In this document: one piece after another, positions 34,080-46,004 of the stretch | How the letters are laid out: each line of letters opens with the position of its first letter | How positions within the stretch are numbered: the stretch's first letter is position 1 | Assembly: GCA_028274465.1 (NCBI GenBank) | Contig: CM051456.1 | Location: 109,111,397-109,175,396, forward strand | Length of the DNA stretch: 64,000 nt | From: Plantago ovata | Lineage: Eukaryota; Streptophyta; Magnoliopsida; Lamiales; Plantaginaceae | Direction of reading: 5' to 3' | The notes under the pieces: generated by a model | The model's input: the letters and a program-made list of their open reading frames with translations, nothing else | What the model was told of the DNA's origin: nothing | Databases searched by the model: none | Position numbers and translations under genes: made by a program

Positions 34080-34425
34080 GAGCATTCCTTATGGTTTGGA
34101 GATTAAATGGGGCTATAAACATAAACATAGAAGCTCCAAAATAAGTGTCTTCCAAATTGAATACTTCAATGGTTTAGGGCTTAATTGGAACTTTTATGTG
34201 GGCCCATGTAATATATTACTACCCCATTAACCAATCATATAAAAAATAAATCATAAAATATTAATATGAGGTTTAATTGAGGGTTACTATTTAGTAGCCC
34301 TTGTAAAAGGATACTATTTAATTGCCCAAAAAAGCCTCCACCGAAGGTGTTTTTGGGCTTATTTGGGGTTTAATTGGTATTTAAGTCCCAAAGAAGCTCC
34401 AAAAAAGACTTCATAAGGAGTGCTC
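34080..34425. mobile_element. Tourist/PIF-Harbinger-like MITE
   Basis: Terminal inverted repeats GAGCATTCCTTATGG and CTTCATAAGGAGTGCTC are flanked by TTA on both sides (34077-34079 and 34426-34428), the target duplication of PIF/Harbinger elements. It is 346 bp long with no coding capacity. Confidence 0.85.
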
Positions 34426-34864
34426 TTAGAGGACGTGCACAGTGAACTAGAAACAAAGGAATATATGTATCTTACAGTGTCACGAAAGCTGTTAGCCCGG
34501 GAAAGATCATGCAACTCATAGATATGTTGTTTCCTGTAAGGCTGTAAAAATTATTCATGCGAATAGACGAAGCATAAGACAAGAGATATAAACTATAACA
34601 TAACTGAACTGAATTTATTTGTAGTATAGAATATAAAAAAAGCAAGTCTGAACAAAACTAAACTGACTTGAACTTGAACATAATTGAACTAAAAATAATG
34701 AGTTTTTTTTTATATATAAAGATCGAAAAATATAAAAATAGGTGCATTAAATTTTCCATCCAAGATACTGTTCCGATATTAAGCACCATCCAAGAAGGCA
34801 AGAAATCCACATTGATTTGCTATATCTTCGTGAGTAATTGACAGGGCTGTGCCTTGGGGGAGAG
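34426..34864. other. Upstream region of the F-box gene
   Basis: AT-rich, no coding segment. It ends in the TATA box at 34865. Confidence 0.4.
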
Positions 34865-34873
34865 TATATAAAT
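34865..34873 (+). promoter_or_regulatory. TATA box of the F-box gene
   Basis: TATATAAAT in GGGGGAGAGTATATAAATGAG lies 150 bp before the ATG at 35015. A CT-rich initiator-like stretch (CTTTCTCTTCTAGTATC) follows at 34904. Confidence 0.65.
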
Positions 34874-35014
34874 GAGTTGTGTACAGCAGCTAATAGCACC
34901 ACAGTCTTTCTCTTCTAGTATCATCATTTTACCCAATCATGAACCCTAATTAATTTTCACCCCAATCGATCCACCATCAATTGAGTTCATTCGTTCGAAA
35001 GCAGCATCAAACCT

Positions 35015-36118
35015 ATGGAATCGCTGCCATCGGATATCTGGTTGAACATCTTTAACCGCCTGCCATTGGAGACCGTTGCGCAATGCAAGTGCGTTTCGAA
35101 GCCATGGAACACTTTAATCTCCCACCATTGCCGTCCACCACCGTCATCCTCACCGAACAGTACGCTCCTCGTCGTAGGCAGTTCCTCCTCCCTCATGAAT
35201 TTCGGACCTCTCGGTGTCCCTCCGGAAGTTATCGTGACCGGAAAATGCACCAAGGTGATAGGCACATGCCATGGCTTGATATGTCTCGCCCTTGAAGATT
35301 CCAATAATGTCGTTGAGGTCTGTAATCCAGTCATCAATCAAGGGCGACGATTCTCTTTCCAACCTGTACAGGATAATTACTTCCTGGCGATTTACTCCTA
35401 TTTCGGCTTCGGATTTGATTCTGTTAACCAAGATTACAAAATTGTCAGAGTCATTCAGTCTCGTTACGAGACCAGGCTTGAGATCTGCCGGATCTATGCC
35501 GGTACTACTAGACTAGTCGTTTTACCGCCGGATCGGGTGCCATTCCAGCTGACTGATGCTGTACCGGTTACCGCGACCGCGAACGGTTCGTGTTACTGGA
35601 TTGCTGTCAATTTGCGGAACCGGAATGTTCTAGAGATTGTTCGGTTCGACATGGAGACGAACGAGTTTGTTGAGATACCGTTCCCTCCTCCTGGCATGCC
35701 TGGTTGGGAACTCGAGTACAGTGCAGTTGGGGATGTTGCGGAGATACTGCACAGAAAGGAACTGGATATTAATGGCAGACAATTCAGATTGGGGAACTAT
35801 AGAGACAGTGTGTGTCTGTTTTTTTCGAAAACTACGGAGATCGAAATATGGTGCATGAACAGTATTCAGGATTCTAGATGGAGCAAGCAGTTTTGTATTC
35901 GGAGAAGTGATCAATATCACGTTGTGCTTGGTTTCAGTGGTTTCGAGAATGAGGAGCTGGTCGTCAGCAGGATGAATAACATCATCTATGGTTGTGATCC
36001 GGTGAAGAGCCGGCTAGTTTTCCCAATGTTGACGGCAAGAATAACACAAGCCGTTCCTCTCGTTCACAGCATTGTACCTGTGCACCCGCCTGCACAACAT
36101 CTGATGTCGCAAAGATAG
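35015..36118 (+). CDS. F-box protein with F-box-associated (FBA) domain
   Basis: An intronless gene of 367 residues. Residues 1-45 are the F-box: MESLPSDIWLNIFNRLPLET then VAQCKCVSKPWNTLI, which binds the SKP1 subunit of SCF ubiquitin ligases. The rest is the beta-rich FBA domain of the CPR1/CPR30 kind, seen in TKVIGTCHGLICLAL, VVEVCNPVIN, FGFGFDSVNQDYKIVR and IEIWCMNSIQDSRWSKQF. The product should pick a target protein for ubiquitination; the target cannot be predicted. Length and exon number are usual. The start is the first ATG after the TATA box with no other in-frame ATG upstream. Confidence 0.9.
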   Translation: MESLPSDIWLNIFNRLPLETVAQCKCVSKPWNTLISHHCRPPPSSSPNSTLLVVGSSSSLMNFGPLGVPPEVIVTGKCTKVIGTCHGLICLALEDSNNVVEVCNPVINQGRRFSFQPVQDNYFLAIYSYFGFGFDSVNQDYKIVRVIQSRYETRLEICRIYAGTTRLVVLPPDRVPFQLTDAVPVTATANGSCYWIAVNLRNRNVLEIVRFDMETNEFVEIPFPPPGMPGWELEYSAVGDVAEILHRKELDINGRQFRLGNYRDSVCLFFSKTTEIEIWCMNSIQDSRWSKQFCIRRSDQYHVVLGFSGFENEELVVSRMNNIIYGCDPVKSRLVFPMLTARITQAVPLVHSIVPVHPPAQHLMSQR

Positions 36119-36727
36119 AGGCACTCGATCTCCTGCCTCAAATGCTCAAAACTTTTCTCTATGTTAATGTTAGCCTATGGAAATTTAGTTTATGGTTGAT
36201 AGTAGTCTCCACAAGGTTAGGTCCAAATGTTTGAACTTAGTTTGTCAGATTGTTCATTTTTTGCATCAACAACTTGCTCTTGATTTCTGATGGATTCTAA
36301 ATGAAACTCTGATGATATTGGATAATCCTTCTTTTTATTAATCAGTTTGTTCTGTTCATTATTACACATCCGTCTTTTTTACATTTGCTTTTGTTCAGTG
36401 TAGTGCTTCATTGGACACTATACGTAGTAGGCTAAGTTTTTGTTAGGGCTCACGATCCCGATCTCAACATGCATGTAGTATCTCCTTCCCCGGACAACAA
36501 TGTCGATTGTACTCGAAACACAATCATGGCTGGTAGGTGGCCTTGGTGTGTGCAGTTTTGTTTTCTGTTCTAGCTTCGCTATTGACAAACTTACTTTATT
36601 CTTCGGAGAACATTATATTTTCTACTACTTTCTAGCATGACATTCATGAATCATGAATTCTAGAGTACTTCTAGTATTCAGTATTGCATATATCATTGAT
36701 ATTTGCATATATCATTGATATATATAT
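36119..36727. other. 3' region of the F-box gene
   Basis: Untranslated and intergenic AT-rich sequence. No coding segment. Confidence 0.4.
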
Positions 36728-36980
36728 ACTCATCCGTCCCAGAGCAGTTGCACCATTTGCTTTTGGACATAGAAAATAAGGAGAATAGTTAAATATTGAG
36801 TTATATTGATAGTGGGTGTTGCTTTTACTTCATGGAGAATTTGTGTCCACAAAAATGTGTTGATGGAATATAAAATTATTATAACCATGTCCAAATATGG
36901 CAAAGAAATGAAATGGTGCAACTCTAACGGGACGCCCAAAATGGCAAAATGGTGCAACTGTTCTGGGACGGAGGGAGTAT
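36728..36980. mobile_element. Stowaway-like MITE, complete
   Basis: Left terminus TACTCATCCGTCCCAGAGCA, then GTTGCACCATTTGCTTTTGG; right terminus CAACTGTTCTGGGACGGAGG then GAGTA. The arms pair over about 40 bp. A sibling lies at 31241-31460. No coding capacity. Confidence 0.85.
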
Positions 36981-38458
36981 GTTAGTGCAAATGGTTCACT
37001 ATTTCCCATATAGTTTACATCACCATATAAGCCAAACAAACAAAGCCATTTGAATTGGTCTTCGGACACCAGCAAGCACAAGTCCAGCTCTTGTCTGTTT
37101 CTCAATATCAGAAAGACAGAAACTAGTCCTTGAGTAATTTTCAAGATTCTCTAGACAATATCAGTATATTCTCCATTCCTAAAGTCATTATATTAAGCAA
37201 AGATCGATGTACAAATAGAGCATGTACGGAGTAAACTAATGCGAAAACTAATCAACTCTCCAATTATATTAGTGTTAAGTGGAGAATTTGAACATTATGT
37301 TCGACTACTCTGATTTTTTAATGTTATTTTGCGGGGAGGATTACAACAAGCTCCGATATGAACTATTGTGCTATAAATCAATTCCTAGTGTGAATGATAA
37401 TTGTAAATATAAGTTTATACATTGCCTAAGGATGGAAGGTTTCACTTGCATATACTGTAAGTGTTTTCCGTAGATTTTGTTTGGTTTTACGAACTCAAGT
37501 ATACATCATTAAGAAAAAAAATAAGTCCTAATCTTCTCAATACATCTGCGCATTTGTTCTTTTCTCTCAAAACGTGGCAAGATGACATAATCATGGAACA
37601 AATTCCAAGATCCAATAAACAAGTGCATAAATTTCAAATACACAAAATCCACAAATCTTTTAACTTTTAAACTTCATAATGACATAGTGAATTAGTGAAT
37701 TAATGATGAATGCAATGGAATAGACGTTTGGTGGGGGGGGGGGGGATCTTGAAGATTAGAAGTCTCAGAAACTCGATAGTAGCTCAAACTTGTAATGCAT
37801 TAGACTAAAAGTAGATAAAGACTTGAGTGATTGGTTTGTTTTGTAGTATTTATGGTCATGTTTGATCTTTGGATCAACATATTGTACTTATTGGCACTAG
37901 AATGAAGGAAAGTAACAATTTTGTTCCAAATGATTAGTTGAGATTAAATACCCACACACTATTATGAGTTGAGAATAAATACAATCACAACTAGTACGCA
38001 TATGAGAAACCGAAATATTATTGCATGAAATAGTCAATCGATATAAAAAATATCTTACAGTTGGAATATGGTGCTAAATCCAAAAGTTTTATTAGTATTA
38101 GTATTAGAGTCAGTTTGGGCGGACAACATAACACGTCTGAATCTGGGCTAATGTTGAATGCTAAACTTAAATCGCAAGGTCCAATCTATTTAGAGGCCCC
38201 AATTTATACCGAGAAGAGATATATTTAATCCTCGTTGCAAAAGTTCAAAATATCAGTTCATATTTGGAGTTATATAAGGTGGCATAGACTTAATGTAGGA
38301 ATATGAGTAGAGTAGTTTAAAACTAAAAATAAAAATGAAAGTGTACAAGAAATACTTGATACAATCAAAAGTTGGAATAGTATAAAATATACTCTACAAA
38401 TGAAATAGAAAAAAAAAAAAAAGGAAATGCAATTTTTATCCGAGTAAGTATAGTAAAA
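36981..38458. other. Gene-free region
   Basis: About 1.5 kb of AT-rich DNA. A G11 homopolymer at 37734-37744. No supported gene or repeat. Confidence 0.45.
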
Positions 38459-38560
38459 GGCAGATCTTTCCTACCATCTAGGAAAGGACTGGTTTTTAGC
38501 CAAAAAACCACCTTCCAAAACCAGGAACCGATTTTGACCAGAAAATGAAAAAACTCGGCC

Positions 38561-38568
38561 CTATAAAT
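38561..38568 (+). promoter_or_regulatory. Inward TATA box in the left MULE terminus
   Basis: CTATAAATAGC, followed by an ACACACACAAAC-type leader. The right terminus has a corresponding GATATAAAAG on the minus strand near 42961-42970. Paired inward promoters in the termini are usual for MULEs. Confidence 0.5.
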
Positions 38569-39079
38569 AGCACCTAAATAACGCAGAATCCCAAAACATA
38601 CAGAAACACACACAAACGGTGTGACTGCGTGTTTCACGGGAAAATCTCTCCCCAAATCGATCCTGCTCACCGGATTCTCGCCGGAATCTCACCGGAATCT
38701 CAACTTCCAGACGCAAATCCATCATATCTCAATGAATCCAGCTTCAATGGACACAAATCAGGTAAAAAACCACACCAAAAGCTTCGTTTCTACCTCCTAA
38801 ATCTGAGAATTCAATCTCTGTTTGTGCGTTTTCATTGAATCAACATCGATCTTCTCTTCTCTATGCGTAATTTCAGAATTTATCGTGTTTTTGTGTTTTT
38901 TTTTTATGGATTCAGATCTGTTTTTCTGATTTTCGAAAGTTTTGTGTTCATATTTGTTGATGAAACTTGGAGATTCAGTTGATTCAATACACAAAACAAC
39001 AAAATCAGAATAATGCTCATCTGATATGGAAGAAATTGGAGAAATTCAGCTTCAGCAACAATTCAGTATATTCGTAAGT

Positions 39080-40200
39080 ACTTTTAAGCCTTTTCGGTGT
39101 GGTTTTAAGTTTCTAAAATACATTTCTGCATTTTCTCATTGAATGACGTGGTGTTATGGTTTTAAGAACATACATTGCGGTTTTAAGGTTGAGGTTTTCA
39201 AATGGCGTGTTATGGTTTTAATCGACGTTGTTTTAAAGCCTCTTTGTTGCTTTTTTTTGTTTGTCTACTATGTTTTTGCATTTATTCATTGAATCGCGCA
39301 GTGTAATTGTTTTTAATCAGCATATTGTAGTTTTTAAGAGTGGTTGTTATGGTTAATTGCAGTTTCTACGGTAGTCTGATTGTTACAGTTCTAGCTAGCG
39401 TATATGTTACGGTTTTAAGCTCTTCTGGTTATGATTTCATGTTCTGTTGTTATGATTTTACACAACACGTTTAGACTTTAGAGGTTCGCATTAGGGAACA
39501 TGTTATGATTCTAGCAACGTTGTTATTGTATTTTACCTTATTCAACATGTTATGAATATTTATCGTCATGTTATGCTTTTTTTATATGCCGTGTCTTGGT
39601 TTTAAGCAACATTGTTATAGTATTTTACTTATTCAGCATGTTATTATTCTAAAATCTCGTGTTTCTCTATTACACTATCAAGACCATTCGTAATGGTTTT
39701 GAAAACTATTGGTTTATGTTTGTCCAAATTAGAGTTTGAAGGCCACCTATTATAGTTTAAAGTACAACTGTTGTGGTTTTAAGAATTGGTCTTACAGTTT
39801 GTTTACAATTGACGACTAGTTTGTAATTGGTTTAAAAACATTTATTATAATTATACTTCTAAGAGAACATGTTATCATTTTAAGACCTCGTATTATACTC
39901 ATACTGATGAATAAAGTGCAGGTAATTTCAACATCCTCATGATATTATTGTTTTTAGGCATGATGTTGTGGTTTTAGGAGTAAATATTTGATTTATTGTG
40001 GTTGTCACTTGTCAAACTTTTGAGTCATATTGTTATGATTTTAGTGCATCCACTTATGGTTTTAAGGCATGTTGTTGTAGTTTGAAGTTTTGATGCTATG
40101 GATTTTAGTAATGTCAGTTAATATTTCGTCCGTCAATTGTATGTTTGTTTAGGTATACTATTGTGGTTTTAATAGATCATGTATGTTTTAAGCAGTAAAT
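39080..40200. repeat. Degenerate array of a TGTTATGGTTTTAAG-like motif
   Basis: Over about 1.1 kb the motif (variants TGTTATGGTTTTAAT, TTGCGGTTTTAAGG, TGTTACGGTTTTAAGC, TTGTGGTTTTAATAG) recurs some 25-35 times on the same strand at irregular intervals of roughly 20-60 bp. It follows a donor-like GTAAGTACTTTTAAG at 39074 and ends at an acceptor (TTTTCTCAG, 40235), so it appears to fill an intron of the FAR1-like gene. The same motif occurs at 40650-40730 and, inverted, in 41590-42580. Confidence 0.7.
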
Positions 40201-40235
40201 GAAAAAAAAATTAAAGCAAAACATTTTTTTCTCAG

Positions 40236-40390
40236 AAACAAAAGGATGAAGATCCAGACTTTTACCACCGCTACATGTATGGTGAAGATGCCAGACTGAC
40301 TGCTATTTTCTAGAGAGATGGAATGATGAAGGATAACTACAAGTCATTTCGGAATGTAGTAATATTTGACACCACATACAACGCCTGAAC
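40236..40390 (+). pseudogene. FAR1/MULE transposase fragment with stops
   Basis: After a splice acceptor the frame reads QKDEDPDFYHRYMYGEDARL, TAIF, a TAG stop where the family has tryptophan, then RDGMMKDNYKSFRNVVIFDT TYNA and a TGA. The FWRDGMM...VVIFDTTY pattern is the start of the MULE transposase domain found in FAR1/FHY3-type proteins; the first catalytic aspartate (FDTT) is present. The rest of the domain is missing. This exon is dead. Confidence 0.8.
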
Positions 40391-40929
40391 ACCAAATACA
40401 ACTTCATATGGTTGTAACACCACATTTGGTGCTTCAAAGATCACGAACAAGTTTACTTGCAAGAAGCCAATTTCGAAGACTCAGATTCAATTTTCATCAG
40501 AAACACCACATCAGCGCTTGTTGTAATTTTGTTGCTTTGATAATACTAGTTTTAAAAACTTCAATTAACTGAATGTTTCAGTCCTGACATGTTAGAATTA
40601 TTCAATTTTACACTAGTTCGCATTGGTCTTATATATTTCATGTAGCAGTTGGTGTGGCTATAAGTACCCTTGATGTGGTTTTAAGTATCCAAGTTGTGGT
40701 TTAAGTACCCACTATTATCGTTCTAAGAGCTCAAGTTAAGATCTTAATGGACAAAGTAAACTTCATTAAAACTAAACAAATAAGAAACATACAATGGTTG
40801 CATATTAATTCCACTTAAAAACATACACAAACTAATTATCTTAAAAGCACTAATTGTTCAAATCATACAGTACTCCAAAATAACATCCAACATGCACACT
40901 TTGTCCAGCCAAAACACATTACACACCCC

Positions 40930-41210
40930 CTACTTCTTCGAAATCTTGCCGGTTCTTACCTTAACTTGCACTTTCTCAATCACTTGTTCAATTTTGCTCG
41001 GTTCTTTAGAATCTGAAACAATACTAGCTGCGACATGATACCAACAGTCGGAGCATGCATCTTGTATACTAAAACCATAACAAGACGTGTTAAAACTATA
41101 ATGTATACCCTTAAAACCATAGCATCATTGTTTAAAAACAATAACCAGAACATACAATAGTATTATATTAAACCACAATGACAATTTTCTCCCAAGTACA
41201 AATCACAGAC

Positions 41211-41253
<43 letters not shown>

Positions 41254-42685
41254 AATACGAAACTAGAAACTCTTAATCACAAATTAACGTCAATCCTTAA
41301 TCGTGATATTCAATGTTTCAAGTAAATTGTCAATTACGTCCGGTTCTTCACCATCTTCTCTGACAGAGACAGCAATAGAGGCATCAACCTTGGCCTTTGA
41401 TCTTAACTCTCTCCGAACAATAGGAACTACCTTTGATTTCTTCACAAACTTCTTCGTGGCCTTCGCAGGAACTTTCTCCCTCTTCTTTTTGACATTCACA
41501 TGCTCTTTCTCAATCTGTTCATTCACAAGAACTACCTTTGATTTCTTAAAGCAAAGGCTTCACTTGATTCACTGCCAATAGCATCAACATCAAATTAATA
41601 CCACACAAAAAAACAATTACAACCACACCAAGAGCCCTTAAACAAACAACAACAAAATCACCCATAGAGCAATTCCAAAAACTCATTTATAAGCACACCT
41701 GATACACTCACAAGCATACCAAACTCCCTTAAAAACACACCAAACAACTTTTATACCACACCAAAGAACACTTAAACTACACCAACCACCTGCATAGACC
41801 CTATCCCAACAACTTGAGTACCCCCTGTCCCAAGCACCTGAGTGCCACCGGTACCAGTACTTGTGCTCCCAACAAACTGTGTGTTTGTTGAAGCAAAGGC
41901 TTCAGTTGATTCGCTGCCTATAACATCAGTATGTGTGGGAGCAGTTTCAAGACTCTGAGAAGCTGCTACAAAAAAAGAAAACAAAAACACCAACATAAAA
42001 TTATATTGCAACACCAAAAAAAACTACAACCACACCAAAAACCTTAAAATAGCAACATAAAGCAACAAAATATAACAACATCAAAATTCATTTATAAAGA
42101 ACACATACTGCACTTAAAGCATACCAACATAACTTGAAAACACACACAACACAACTTTTATACCACACCAACAACACTTACAGCTAAGCCAAAAGACAAC
42201 ACAACAAAACCTTATAAGCACACCAAAAAAACTTAGAAGCACACCAAATAAACAAAACTAATAAACCTTAGAACCACACCAATAACACTTAAAACCACAC
42301 CAACATCATTCATAACCATACCAGAGAAACTCGAGCACTATATATACAAAAAGCAGAAGTAGAATAACACAACAACTATAAGCATACCAAAAGACATTTA
42401 AAACCACACCAAATTCCGATATAAGCATACAGAAACACAGTACTAATACAAAACAATTTTGAAAAACAGAAACAAAGCATACTAATAAGCATACCACAAA
42501 AACAACACAAACAAACACCATACAAACAACCACCACATGCACTAAATCCATAAAAAAAAAAAAAAAAAAAACCAACATATGTATGAAATCGGAGACATAC
42601 CCTTACTGGAAGCAGCTTTCCTTACATACGTCCTCTTCGTTGCAGGTGGATCGGAAACATCGGAAGAAACCTTCCTCTTCGCCAT
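40930..42685 (-). CDS. Lysine-rich protein gene in the MULE, tentative
   Basis: A minus-strand start at 42685 gives MAKRKVSSDVSDPPATKRTY, a basic nuclear-localisation-type N terminus (exon 42685-42601). It joins in frame across GT-AG signals to 41965-41790, which is rich in Thr and Gly with repeats of GTGGTQV. Further candidate exons are 41540-41290 (HVNVKKKREKVPAKATKKFV) and 41035-40930 (SKEPSKIEQVIEKVQVKVRT, ending KISKK and stop). The third exon's borders are unclear and part of exon 2 (GSESTEAFA) is repeated in front of it. No known family is recognised. It may be a second gene of the element or a captured host fragment. Confidence 0.4.
41590..42580 (-). repeat. Inverse array of the GGTTTTAAG motif in the lysine-rich gene introns
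   Basis: On the minus strand the phrase TTGGTGTGGTTTTAAGTGTT and variants (GTGTGCTTATAAG, GTGTGGTTTAAAG) recur more than twenty times in the introns between 41590 and 41780 and between 41970 and 42560. The motif is again in the transcribed sense, as in the opposite gene at 39080-40200. Confidence 0.65.
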
Positions 42686-43091
42686 GTTCAATCACCAAAA
42701 ACCCTAGATATTTGAAATCAGATCTGAGAAGATATGAAATTCAAACCCTAGATCTTTGAAAAAAGGAAAAAACGATTCAGACAAAGGAGAATAACAACAC
42801 GAATGGATAGATCGATCGATTAAATCACAGAGAACAACAAATTATGTAGTAGATAGATCGATCGAATATCAGAGAAGAAGGAGAATTGGGGGAAAAACGA
42901 TCTTAGAGAACGAACACACACAAAAAACGTTTTACTATGTGTTTTGTGTCTGTTCACTTACTTTTATATCACAAGGTGAACCGAGTTTTTTAAAATAAAC
43001 CAGCCGATTTATGGTTAAGCGAGATTTTGACCAAAACCACTGATTGAATCACAAAACCAGCCCTTTCCATCGTTTTAGGAAAGGCCGTCCT

Positions 43092-43957
43092 CTCCCTAGA
43101 CTTTAGCTTTTTATCCAATCACATGCAGGCTAAATCTTGCAGGCCAAATATTTAAAACAATGAACGCCAAGCCAACCATTATTTACCCAGAAAAAATTAA
43201 TCTTATTCAAAAACACTCAAAAATAAAATAAAAATATCATTAGTAAATAGTTTCTTTCTGTATTACTACTATTCATAATAATTCATCATCACATCATCCA
43301 TATTCTACTAATTAATTAATGAGTAATTGATATTGAATTTATTACTATTATTCTTCTCGCCCCAAGTAGTTCCAGCAAAACTCTGCTGTATTTGTTTCTT
43401 GTTCAAATGTTTCTTATTCGCATCTCTTAATTGGCGATGGATTCAAGAGTACCCTGTTTGTCTCCTCCACTTCCATATTCTTCGATCTGTAAGCTTCCTT
43501 TTCCTCTGATTTGAATTAACACTATTTGCCCTCTCTCGTCTTCATTGTACTAGTTTTCGTATTTTCTAGGGTTTCGTCTGTACCGCAGATCTTCACTGAA
43601 TCACGCTCAGGCACTCTACACCTGTCAATAAGTCATTGCTATTTGCTTCCAAGTTTCATATGATTTTTTCTTTTTATTTTGGCAATTGGATCCTTATTAT
43701 TCGCGTTTTGTTAGTTCAGTTTTGTTCTCTGTAATTAGTTTACCGTTTGCGGTTTTTCGGTTAATATAGTTTGAAAATGAAGGGAAGTGTTTGTGCTTTT
43801 AATTGTTTTGTAGTATGTTGGGACTTGATATGTTATAGTAATAGTAATTCATTGGTTCCTGCTCATGTTGTGTTTCGGCTTCCCTTCCGTTTCCAGGTTT
43901 AGTTGAGTGGAACTTGTAGTACTTTCGGTTTGCTGGAAGTCTGCCTTTTGTGTATAA
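43092..43957 (+). other. Promoter and 5' leader of the DYRK-type kinase
   Basis: No coding segment. A likely 5' untranslated intron runs from the donor GTAAGCTTCC at 43489 to the acceptor TTTCCAG at about 43897, with T-rich sequence before the acceptor. The region before 43330 is AT-rich. Confidence 0.45.
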
Positions 43958-45775
43958 ATGGCTGATTCCAGTGGCGTGGACGTTATCCTGGAATTTCTGA
44001 ACCGGAACAAATTTTCGAAAGCTGAGGCTGCTCTGCGAAGTGAACTGGGTAACAGGCCTGAATTAAATGGCATTCTTCAAAAGGTTGCGTTAGGAAATGA
44101 TGATTTAAGTAGTAGAACAAACAAAGGAGTGAAGGGGGGAAAAGTTGTTAAAGATGATCAGGTGATAGAGACCTCCCACCGGAGTGCGAAAGGTCATAAT
44201 GATTTATCAACGTCAACTAGTGTTGAAGACAATAAGGAGCTTGTGGTGAAAGAAGTGGAGTGTGGAACAGTGAGGAAAGGCTTGGAAAGCAAATTAAAAA
44301 GTAAGAATAGTGCAGGTGCTGGTTTGACTGATACGAAAGTTTCATCCTCCAAGAATTCGGATGATACGGTTCTTGATTTATATCCTGCCAGATACAGCAC
44401 AAGTAATGGTGTGGTTCCATCTGATGAGAATGACCATGACAATGACAGTTATGTCCAAAGCAGCATTTCTGGATACCAAGCTCCTGGTAAGGTTAAATTG
44501 AGTTCCAATGAGACTTACAGTAGTGTAAAGGTTAATTCAAAATCAGGGGAAGATGTTAGCTTATCTAGTGAGAAGAGAATATCTTGGTCTGGCAGTGTTA
44601 GTAATGCTAGTGTAGAATTAAAGCTTAAAGATGCTGGACAGCAGAAAAAGCCAAGTGGTACGAGTTCAAAGGACTTCCTTATTGATAATCCCTGGTCAAC
44701 TGATGATGTGTCTGCCGGGCCATCCTCAGAGCCTTGGAGAGATTGTGCAGTGAAAACTGTGTTACCTTTCTCAAATGGAGAAACCTCAACTAGTTACACT
44801 GCTGCTGCTAAAAAGGAAGAGAAAAGGAAAGCGGAATTTAATGACATCAGATCAGCGATAAAGCAGCAAGTGGATGAGGTGGGAAGGTCTCTGTACTTTG
44901 GCAAGTCTGAGAATCATGGTCTTAAGGAGTACAGTCCATTAGAATATCTTGTGACAGAGAGCCAGAAGGAAGAGCTACCAAGGCTACCACCTGTGAGACT
45001 CAAGTCAGAAAACAAGCCTTTCAGTATTCACTGGGAGGAAAAGCATGAACGTGATGGACCCGGCCCCAAGATCTTGGATGCTGACAATGGTTATCTCATA
45101 GGGTCCTTCCTGGATGTGCCTTTTGGCCAGGAAATCAATCTTGCTGGTTAGTTTCTGGAGAAACTTAAATATTAGAACTTTACGTGTGTAAAGATTGCCA
45201 TGTTTTGTTATTTTCTTGAATAAACATACAATACTATGGTTCTCTAACTCTGTTTTTATCAAGGAGCTTAATGGGATCAAATCTTTTGTTACTTTATCTT
45301 CTAATTTAGGGGATCCATTTGACATTGCATAGAACTGAATATCAGTTCAATCTTTAAAATATCAAATTATCAGAGAGAGCACTGATAAACTATGTCATGC
45401 TTTTGTTTATGTATTTCCTTGTTAAATCTTAGTGTAGGAGATTGGACCTCTCTTTTTTGACTGGCTACAATTTCGGATAAAGCGTATCAAATTTTCTGTC
45501 TTTTCATTTTTATTTCATGTCTGTCTTTTCCCCCAAGGATGGAAACACTCTTCTTCCGTTATTCTTTCTGACATTATTCTCAATATTCATTGGCTATGTA
45601 GCGTTCATACTTTGAAGCTCTTAGCTTTGCCACTTCTTTTCCTATCTGTCTTTGCTTCATAAGCCAAAACCTTCTTCTGCCTGTCCTTACATATGATAAT
45701 GAAAACTGAAAAGTGTGTAATCTTGCCCTTTTTTTTTATTATTATTATTATTATTAATATATTATTATTATTATT

Positions 45776-45820
<45 letters not shown>

Positions 45821-45940
45821 CTTTTATTATTATAATTACTATAACAATTATAATAATTATTATTTTTATTTATATTTATTATTGTTATTATTATTATTAT
45901 TATCATTATTATTATTATTCTTATTCTTATTATTATATTA

Positions 45941-46004
<64 letters not shown>

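Larger units (their letters stand above)
38459..43091. mobile_element. Probable MULE with FAR1-like remnant and long diverged terminal repeats
   Basis: The left end (38459 onward: AGGCAGATCTTTCCTACCAT, GGAAAGGACTGGTTTTTAGC, and later AAAAAACTCGGCCCTATAAA) and the reverse complement of the right end (AGGACGGCCTTTCCTAAAAC, GGAAAGGGCTGGTTTTGTGA, AAAAAACTCGGTTCACC) share blocks in the same order over about 130 bp. This suggests long, diverged terminal inverted repeats as in Mutator-like elements. A FAR1/MULE transposase fragment lies at 40236 and a separate lysine-rich gene on the minus strand. Each end holds a TATA-like box pointing inward. I did not find a convincing 9-bp target duplication, so the exact borders are uncertain. 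Confidence 0.6.

Noticed and set aside
42306-42578. Minus-strand frame rich in Val, Phe and Leu
   Set aside because: It reads through intron sequence of the lysine-rich gene, including the GGTTTTAAG array and a poly-A run.
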